64,000 nucleotides of DNA from positions 620,001-684,000 of the forward strand of contig BAAHQB010000081.1 of NCBI GenBank assembly GCA_054601695.1, given 5' to 3'. Below the pieces are notes generated by a model. The model was not told the origin of the DNA and did not search any database. It saw only the letters and a program-made list of their open reading frames with translations. Source of the stretch: Amorphochlora amoebiformis. Its lineage: Eukaryota; Cercozoa; Chlorarachniophyceae. Of this stretch, positions 1-64,000 are shown in pieces. The position numbers and the translations under genes are program-made. Numbering within the stretch: position 1 is the stretch's first letter; the number at the start of each line of letters is the position of its first letter.

Positions 1-15
1 ACATGATACAATGTA

Positions 16-57
<42 letters not shown>

Positions 58-111
58 ATATATCTAAGCACATATTTACGTATATACATATAGACATAAA
101 TATATCTTAAG

Positions 112-14342
<14,231 letters not shown>

Positions 14343-15521
14343 ACTAATCACATTGCTGTTATGTATGCCACAGTCTGTTGAGCCAATGGTGCATGGCAAA
14401 TGAGGCTACCATCTAGAGAGGACCATTAGCTAGCTGTATCGAACCAGTTGCTGCCTGCGGTTATAGCCAGCTGTATCGAAGCAGTTGCTGCCTGCGGTTG
14501 TAGGAGTAAAAAAGCGCGCATGGTGCATCACGAAGATATCCTAGATATCAGGCCGCGGCGGTAGTTCAGATCAAATTTTTCTAGAATTGCAACTACTGCT
14601 TACTCATGGTAACCTAGGTAACCTAGGTGACTCAGGTTCTGATCTACAGATGATATATTCTAGATATTGTATCTACATCTAGTAAATGTCCTAGATGGAG
14701 TAAGTCTAGATACCGATATCGGATATACATGTATATATATACTTTCCTATTATACTAGTCTAGTAGTATGTGTTTAATAGATATTATGATATGTATATAC
14801 ATACCGGGTCTAGTATATGAGTCTAGTATTTCGAGTATATTCTGTATATCTAGATCACAAGTCCGACTACACTCAGCACTAAGCTCACTAATAGAGTCAC
14901 TATCTCTGTATCTATGAAAACTCTAGAAAGTAGATAAGAAGTGCTTGTGCGTAAACAATGCATACACTGGTGCATACATCTAGACATATAATGAATTACC
15001 AGATAGGATCTAGAGGATTCTGATTCAATAGTACGTATACGTACGTGCAATGTATCTTCTAGATCTAATGTATCTAGATATACTCTCGTACTTACGTAGA
15101 CTTACCAATTACCAAGATGCACACTTTAGTATCTAGAGTTCATAGTATACATACTGTCATTGACACTACGTCTAGTACGTGAAAGCCATCCACCAGTACT
15201 AGTCCAGTATTAGTCTATTAGTAATGATATAATCCGTATCTAGCGCATAATTACCAGAATTAGTCTAGTAGATCTAGCAGAGATATAATTTCTAAGCGAC
15301 GTTACGTATGCTTGTATTTCATGTACGTACGCAGGTACGCGCCAGTGGTACGTCGTACGTATACGTACACGTATACCGTGTGACATCTAGACATACTATC
15401 AATTGTGTTTTTACTGGTGCTAGATGTAGTCCGATGTCTCTAGGTGTAGCATATACCGTATGCTTGGTACGTAGTACTACGTTTGCGTACCCGTATACCT
15501 AGAATACGTACGTACCGGTGG

Positions 15522-15559
<38 letters not shown>

Positions 15560-15561
15560 AG

Positions 15562-15636
<75 letters not shown>

Positions 15637-15779
15637 AGTATATATATAAACTAGATAAAAATCTAGTACCTAGAGTACACACACTAGACACATATCCAGT
15701 ATATACTAGTATATTCTAGATATTCTAGATATTGTAAATCTACATATGTATGCTAGGTATGTATAACTACTCGTATATT

Positions 15780-15817
<38 letters not shown>

Positions 15818-16057
15818 TGACATATCTACTAGATCTAGTATACATCCGGCCCCTTTTACTTAGTTTCTTGAGTTCTAGATATGCGTCTAGCCAATCGATC
15901 ATCCGCCCGACAATCTAGACAATAGTAAAATGGTGGTGATTCAATTCAATTTAATCATTTAATTCTACATGTCTCCATCCCAAACTCTGAGCGTGCTCCG
16001 ATGTAGTGAAAACCAGGTACACCCGACGGAGACAAGGCGTATGTTTAGGTAGCAGTG
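14343..16057. other. Tail-to-tail intergenic region, CTAG- and TACGTA-rich
   Basis: No exon was found on either strand. From about 14570 to 15850 the tetramer CTAG recurs at very short spacing (TCTAGATA, CCTAGG, TCTAGTA). TACGTACG-type palindromes cluster at about 15030-15510. Both are rare elsewhere in the window. TA runs interrupt it at about 15524-15560, 15567-15634 and 15783-15815. Confidence 0.7.
14431..14503. repeat. 36-bp tandem duplication
   Basis: Two near-identical copies of AGCTGTATCGAASCAGTTGC followed by TGCCTGCGGTTRTAG (14431-14466 and 14467-14503), just downstream of the purD-purN stop codon. Confidence 0.85.
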
Positions 16058-16334
16058 CTAAGAAACCATAATGGAGTATTGTTCCGGTGGTGACCCGTGC
16101 TTTTCATCTCCAAAATCCTCCTCTGATTTGTGATGATGAAATATGTCATGTATATGTGTAGATGTGTGATTAATATATATATATATATATATGTATCTAT
16201 ACATTCTATATACATATGTACATATTATATATGTATATATATATATGTATATATGTATGTATATATATATATATTTATATATATATATATATATAAACAC
16301 GCACACACATATACACACACATATACACACACAT

Positions 16335-16378
<44 letters not shown>

Positions 16379-16619
16379 ACCCACACGCATATACACACAT
16401 ATATACACATCTATATATATATATATAATATATATGTATATATTTATATATATATATATGTATAATATATTATATATAAATGATATTTTATATACAAAGA
16501 TATTATTATATATATACACATACATGGTGTATTCGTGCATATGCATCTATTGGAAATTAATGATGGAAATATGTGAAATACAAAATTATATATATATATA
16601 TATATTATATATAAATATT

Positions 16620-16661
<42 letters not shown>

Positions 16662-17163
16662 TATATATTTTTACATACATAGAAATTGAGAAAACGGTCT
16701 CCAGGATGAATATATACTAATATGTGATATGTACATATTAATTATCAATATCTACCTTTGATCTCAGGGATTACTGTAAACATTCCTTTGCCCTCGCGGC
16801 CGCTACGAGCTCCAAACTTGGTCTGATGCGATATATTATTATTACGTTATGTAAATAAGGAAAAAATGTATATTCCTATTCATGTATACCTATGTGTGTG
16901 TATATTATGTAATGCAGAATTATGTGTAAATTACGTCCGTGGATGTGTACGAACTCGGGGCATATTATATATTTGCAATTAGATATATACATATATATGT
17001 CGAGAAATTTACATATATATATATATATGTATAAATATGTATATATGTAATATACATATATGCTATGCATTTAAACTTTCACTTTTGATACATTTACACA
17101 AAAGTGGAATAATATACACATATATGTGTATATATGTGTATATATATACACATATATACACAC

Positions 17164-17196
<33 letters not shown>

Positions 17197-17206
17197 TTTG
17201 CACATA

Positions 17207-17241
<35 letters not shown>

Positions 17242-17347
17242 GTGGATAAATATATCATCTGGACCTTCTCTTCCCTCTTTGCCTTAGGCTTGATAACTAA
17301 ACAATGGAATAATATATATTATATATATATACATATAGATATATATA

Positions 17348-17386
<39 letters not shown>

Positions 17387-18655
17387 GAGTGCAAAACCTT
17401 CATATATACATTACAGACATTATATTTACATACATACATATATACATACATACATAAATATATATATATATACATATATACATATATTGACATGTACATA
17501 TATATATATATATATATATACATACAGATAGGATACCTTTTTATTACTGTATATATGTATTTAACACATGCACATAAAAACCAATGTATTAGTAAAACAC
17601 GTACCCCTTGGTTTGGGCATCGCTTTCTTGCGCTGTTTCACCTAAATTTACGCATATCAATAATTAATATGTATATAAGTGTAGATATACACGTATGTAT
17701 TTCAAATATGCTGATACCTAGAGATGTTTATTTATGTATATCTTTATACACTCATACCAATATGCAAATGTAGAAACATATATTATATATACATTATATC
17801 ATATATATATATATATGTGTGTATGTGTATACCATACATTTATATGTTCATATTATATCATATATATATATATATATTTATATAGCATATAGATATGTAT
17901 ATGTGTATGTATATAGACATATACATGTATATATAGACATATACATGTATATATATATATATATAATATACAATATATATATATATATATATATATGCTG
18001 AAAACCTGCTTGTTAAAGATCCGTAGGCCGCTTTGATATATCGAAGGCATCCTTTCGAACACCTGTTTGTACACATTACATACATTCATACGGTACTTAG
18101 GATTAGCTTTCAATTCCATCACCTAAACTTCAACTTAGCCCGTTAGGGTTAGCATTAGAGTTAGTTAGGTTTAGGGTTTAGGGTTTAGGAATATCGTTAG
18201 GGTTAGGGTTGTGCTTAGTTTGCGTTGGATTTTACCTCAACTATTCTCGCGTTGCAGACGCGAATTAGCATTAGGGTCATTTAAGTTTAGGGTTAGGGTT
18301 TAAAAATATCATTAGGGTTAAGAGTTTAGAAAAATCGTCAGGGTTAGGGTTGTGATCAGTTCTTGGTGGATTTTACCTCGATTATCGTTCCGTTATAGAC
18401 GCGAATGAATTGTCTGTGGAGCGTCCTATCGCCGGCTATATTCACGTTGAAGATTGTTATGTGAACTGTGGTTTCCTGGGTGTCAATATATCTATATATG
18501 TATATATATATATGTATATGTACATATATATATTATATTACATATATATATATATACCTTTTTCCTCTTGTTCAAGTGGTCATGAACCACGTAGTGCTGG
18601 CTAAATACTTTGCGAACCTAATACATATAATATATATATATATATGTATATGATT

Positions 18656-18704
<49 letters not shown>

Positions 18705-18753
18705 GTATATAGATACAGATACACATATCTACATATACATCTGCCTGTACATA

Positions 18754-18790
<37 letters not shown>

Positions 18791-18942
18791 GTATCTTCAT
18801 ACATAGGAATGTATATATCCGTACACAAAGGTATGTTTTGTACAGAAATATACATATATACATAAAATGTATACATATATATATATATATATATATACAT
18901 ATATACATATATGTATATGTACAAATTTCTATCTCTCTCTAC

Positions 18943-18986
<44 letters not shown>

Positions 18987-19079
18987 TACAGAAATCCATA
19001 CATGCATATTCATACAAACCGTTCCATCCGACGATGTAAATTTTTTCGCACGCGCTGAAACTCTTTTGAGAGTTCGCAT
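16058..19079 (-). CDS. Unrecognised basic protein, 171 aa, 8 exons
   Basis: Minus-strand exons in transcript order: 19020-19079, 18558-18617, 18377-18475, 18006-18122, 17605-17641, 17265-17296, 16775-16822, 16058-16120. Together they make 516 nt: 171 codons and TAG (plus-strand CTA at 16058-16060). Every intron is GT-AG and phase is consistent throughout. The start is the only ATG in the first exon and is followed by a basic peptide [14 protein letters not shown] that could target an organelle or bind RNA. The middle reads [20 protein letters not shown] and then [16 protein letters not shown] lysine-rich segment ([10 protein letters not shown]) follows, then [11 protein letters not shown] and an acidic tail ending YSIMVS. 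I do not recognise the family. It converges on the purine gene and lies downstream of the giant gene on the same strand. The model could miss a very small exon. Confidence 0.72.
18130..18476. repeat. TTAGGG intron with a copied exon end (gene at 16058-19079)
   Basis: The intron between exons 18377-18475 and 18006-18122 is TTAGGG-type on the plus strand (CCCTAA in the transcript). At about 18232-18262 it holds a decayed copy of the last 25 bases of exon 18377-18475 with its donor GTAAAATCCAACG, next to the original GTAAAATCCACCA at 18364-18376. Confidence 0.75.
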
Positions 19080-19369
19080 CGATATCTCCTGGTCCTATAT
19101 TTCAATATTTACGTCTCAGAGATATAAGAATTTCAAATTCAAAAAATTCATATCCAAATTAAGTCTCCTAGAACTCAAATTCAAATTAACACTCCTAGAA
19201 TTCAAATTGAGATCCATAGATCCTGAACATATACACCAAAGAGATACAATTTCAAATTCAAAATTTAGAGGTCGAGTTAGAACTCAGGCTAGACCCCCTC
19301 CTGCTGAATACCTCTTCGATTTAAATATTTTGGAAAACAATAAACTTGAAAACTAAATTTTTACGGTTA

Positions 19370-19405
<36 letters not shown>

Positions 19406-20003
19406 TAGAACTATAATTTTTCAATTTTTTTACGGTTAGAATATATATATATATATATATATATGTCCTAGAATTATAATTTTGAATTTAAAAGCTGGGC
19501 TCACAACAAATAAGACCAGTTTCCAAGTAAGGCTTCTCTTAGAGTTCGGGGTATATCATAGTTAAAATTTACATTAGGGTTAGGGTTCGGGTTTTGATAA
19601 GACTTAGGGTTAGTGCTAGGTTAGGGTTAGGTTCCGCGTCAACGCACTAGGACTAGAGGGATTAAGGGTTGAATTATAACAATATTTCGGCTTAGTTAGG
19701 TTTAGGGTTAGTGTTATCTTCAGGTTTATGGTAGGGCGAAGTTTAGAGTCTTAATATTAGGGTTAGGGTTAGGATTAGAGATCACACTTCTAACGTAAAA
19801 GAGTTACAATTAGGTTTGGGGTTTTTGCTTGAGGCTATGTTTTGGGTTACGTTTATGTTAGGGTTAAGGTTACAGTTCACTCTGATGTTCTAATCAAGAT
19901 TAGATTTAAAATTTAGGTTAGAAATATGTAATTAGTTTTAGGGTTAGGGCTACGGCTGCTTTGAATTTGGCACGTGTGGGCTTAGCGAGTTAGGGTTAGA
20001 GGG
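19080..20003. other. Intergenic region upstream of the 171-aa gene
   Basis: From 19100 to 19370 it is AT-rich with a recurring TCAAATTCAAA/CTCCTAGAA phrase. 19370-19500 holds two TA runs flanked by repeated TTTTTACGGTTAGAATATA. 19560-20003 is strongly degenerate TTAGGG. It must hold the promoter of the 171-aa gene and the 3' end of the giant gene. I see no motif I can name. Confidence 0.55.
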
Positions 20004-61651
<41,648 letters not shown>

Positions 61652-61734
61652 CTGATAGTGTGGGGATATATAGATGAATGTGTATCTATGGATATATGTA
61701 TGTATGGACATATATTATATACACGTGTATATAT

Positions 61735-62450
<716 letters not shown>

Positions 62451-62459
62451 CACAAGCCT

Positions 62460-64000
62460 ACGAAATTATCAGCAGCACTAGCATCAGCACTTATATTTTT
62501 TAGTACACCGCTGAAGGTTGATGAGGGCGTCTAGCGCTCAGGGGATAACGCGAAGGGACTTGCTCCGGTGACGCGAACACAGGCCCCGGAGGAAGTCTAA
62601 TTTCGGGGAAATGGAATGGGGGAAGAGATTAGCGGAAACTTGGATGTGTTGGAGTGAACTACGTCCGTAAAATATAATGAGGGAGTGTGTTTACATCGGA
62701 ACGAAGGGGTTTGGGATTTCGCCGGACGCAGCGTTGGCCCTAGCGCTGCCTCTGTTACTTTCCCTCCCGCTCCCTCTCGCCGATATTGCCTTTGTATCAT
62801 CGGCATTCGCCTCAGGCGGGGGTTCGATCCTATAAACCCGCAAAATTTAACGTTGTTTTCAGGAGTGATCAAAGCCCGCCAAACAAACACCCATCGAAAT
62901 CCAAAAAATTTCAAGCTCTCACAATGGGATCGCCGGGACCTCCTCCCCACCCCGGGGCCTTCGGGCGGATACAGGGTTGAAATCACGTCGCGGGGATCGA
63001 TGTTTGCGCTCAGAAGCTATCTCCGTTGGATGAGTTTCATTTTTCTTCTCGTCTTGGAACGCTTCTAAGGGTCCCAACGGCCTCACGCGAGCGGCATTCT
63101 TATCTCTCGGCATATCTGGAGAATATAAAATAATATTTCGTTTCAGTGGAGGGAGGCCGAAGTGGGGCAGTGGGGAGAGGGTGGAGCACCTGAAGCTGTG
63201 GCCGGTTTCAGGCCACCATCGCCATTTGCGGTAACTGTTAATCCCAGAGTCGTTTTCAAATGAGATGCTCCAGAGTCTCTCAGGATGTGATATTTATAAT
63301 ACCCGCCTTAAAATATTTAGGCATATTTTCCTGAGATCCTCCAGTAAAAGTCTATAGATCATTAAAACATTAGCACAACTACTAGAGGTCGAAGCAGGTT
63401 TATTAGAGGGTGAAAGAACCGATTGATGCTTATTTGTACACGAGGCCATGACAAGGGCAAGAAACCATCTATATATATAAAAATAGGGATATGTACATAT
63501 CCTCAATCAGATATCATAATAGCAAAGTTTATAATTCGGCTTCGCGGGCTTCTTGACCGATGGTGGCCCACAACTGCTTGGTCTCCCTTGCGGTACTCCT
63601 AGTCGGCCTCCCAGCGAGCAGTCCTTCTAAATTTCGCGGCAAACCGTATCTACATCGCTCTCTTCGCTCAAACCGCCCGTTTTTGGGCCGCAGAACGTTA
63701 TGGAGGAGAGAGAAAAAGGGGTACCTGGGCTCAGCTTCGGAAAAGCATCTAAAGGACTACATTGAACCTCCTGAAGGGTGAACCGTAACATCTTCGCGCC
63801 ATTTTCAATATTTGTGATTCTCAATTCTTTTTTCGGGTGTATTGTAGGCATGTACCCCCGGAAATCGTGATTACTCAGAGGGCGACAGAGGGTACCCTCC
63901 GCATTTGAACATGTTAATTTTGTTTTTTACAGCGCTCTATGTGTGCATTTGTGTGTTTCGTGTGCGTTGTTTATATTTTGTATGTGTCCACTTATATTTG
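62460..64000. other. GC-richer, low-repeat right end
   Basis: Composition shifts sharply to mixed sequence with GC-rich patches (for example 62930-62960). TA and telomere repeats nearly vanish. Both strands are open over about 62600-63070 (up to 129 codons), but neither frame has splice sites or motifs I trust. The frames overlap, which suggests composition rather than coding. It is likely the promoter region of the giant gene, possibly shared with a divergent gene (candidate at 63560). Confidence 0.5.
63560..63781 (+). CDS. Candidate small ORF in the GC-richer right end
   Basis: An open frame of 73 codons from ATG to TGA. It begins MVAHNCLVSLAVLLVGLPAS, which resembles a signal peptide or membrane anchor. 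Its second half, KKGYLGSASEKHLKDYIEPP, looks protein-like. The GG|GTGAAC at its end could be a donor instead of a stop, making this one exon of a gene transcribed away from the giant gene. A plus-strand acceptor-like TTTTTTACAG lies near 63925. The region is GC-richer than the rest, so open frames arise more easily by chance. I do not recognise a family. Confidence 0.25.
   Translation: MVAHNCLVSLAVLLVGLPASSPSKFRGKPYLHRSLRSNRPFLGRRTLWRREKKGYLGSASEKHLKDYIEPPEG

Noticed and set aside
18410-18480. Plus-strand exon reading [21 protein letters not shown]
   Set aside because: It looks protein-like, but the minus-strand reading of the same bases has correct splice sites on both sides and fits the 171-aa gene in phase.
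18703-19356. Plus-strand frame of 217 codons
   Set aside because: Most of it is TA repeat, then AT-rich tandem phrases (TCAAATTCAAA). The minus strand holds a better-supported first exon at 19020-19079.
62810-62845. tRNA-like T-arm (GGGGGTTCGATCCTATAA)
   Set aside because: It matches a B-box core, but no acceptor stem, anticodon arm or A-box could be folded around it.
62597-63068. Overlapping 127- and 129-codon frames on opposite strands
   Set aside because: GC-richer DNA gives chance open frames. Neither has recognisable motifs or splice logic like the true genes here.

Overview
This window is nuclear DNA of a eukaryote, almost certainly a protist that I cannot name. The coding sequence is cut into very short exons (mostly 20-110 nt). 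The introns are built almost entirely from (TA)n microsatellite and telomere-type (CCCTAA)n/(TTAGGG)n repeats. The standard genetic code fits every exon read. About nine tenths of each gene's span is intron. I built the gene models by eye from splice sites, reading-phase continuity and protein similarity remembered from known families. No transcript, alignment or database search was used.

Layout: (1) 112-14342 (+) is the 3' part of a purine-synthesis gene in 27 exons. It encodes the C-terminal part of GAR synthetase (PurD) joined directly to a complete GAR transformylase (PurN), with no AIR synthetase between them. (2) 14343-16057 is a tail-to-tail intergenic stretch unusually rich in CTAG and TACGTA. 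(3) 16058-19079 (-) is an 8-exon gene for an unrecognised basic protein of 171 residues. (4) 19080-20003 is intergenic, with degenerate TTAGGG repeats. (5) 20004-61651 (-) is a giant gene of about 66 exons. It encodes a membrane protein of about 1,300 residues: a charged N-terminus with short internal repeats, a C2-like domain, a coiled coil, a second beta-rich C2-like region, a polar linker and a polytopic membrane domain at the C-terminus. Reading phase agrees at nearly every predicted junction, which is the main argument for a single gene. (6) 61652-64000 is the upstream region of that gene. It changes at about 62.45 kb into ordinary, GC-richer DNA with few repeats and one weak candidate ORF on the plus strand.

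The most unusual feature is how the introns are made. In at least a dozen introns the exon/intron border itself (a few tens of exon bases plus the donor or acceptor site) has been copied, once to about eleven times, with the copies separated by (TA)n. Telomeric repeats often supply the splice signals: CCCTAG, CCTAAG or CCCTTAG act as acceptors, and GTAACCCTAACCC or GTATCCCTAACCC as donors. Other oddities are a possible AT-AC intron, a non-AG acceptor in the purine gene, inverted copies of one exon border, and a roughly 1 kb inverted repeat inside an intron.
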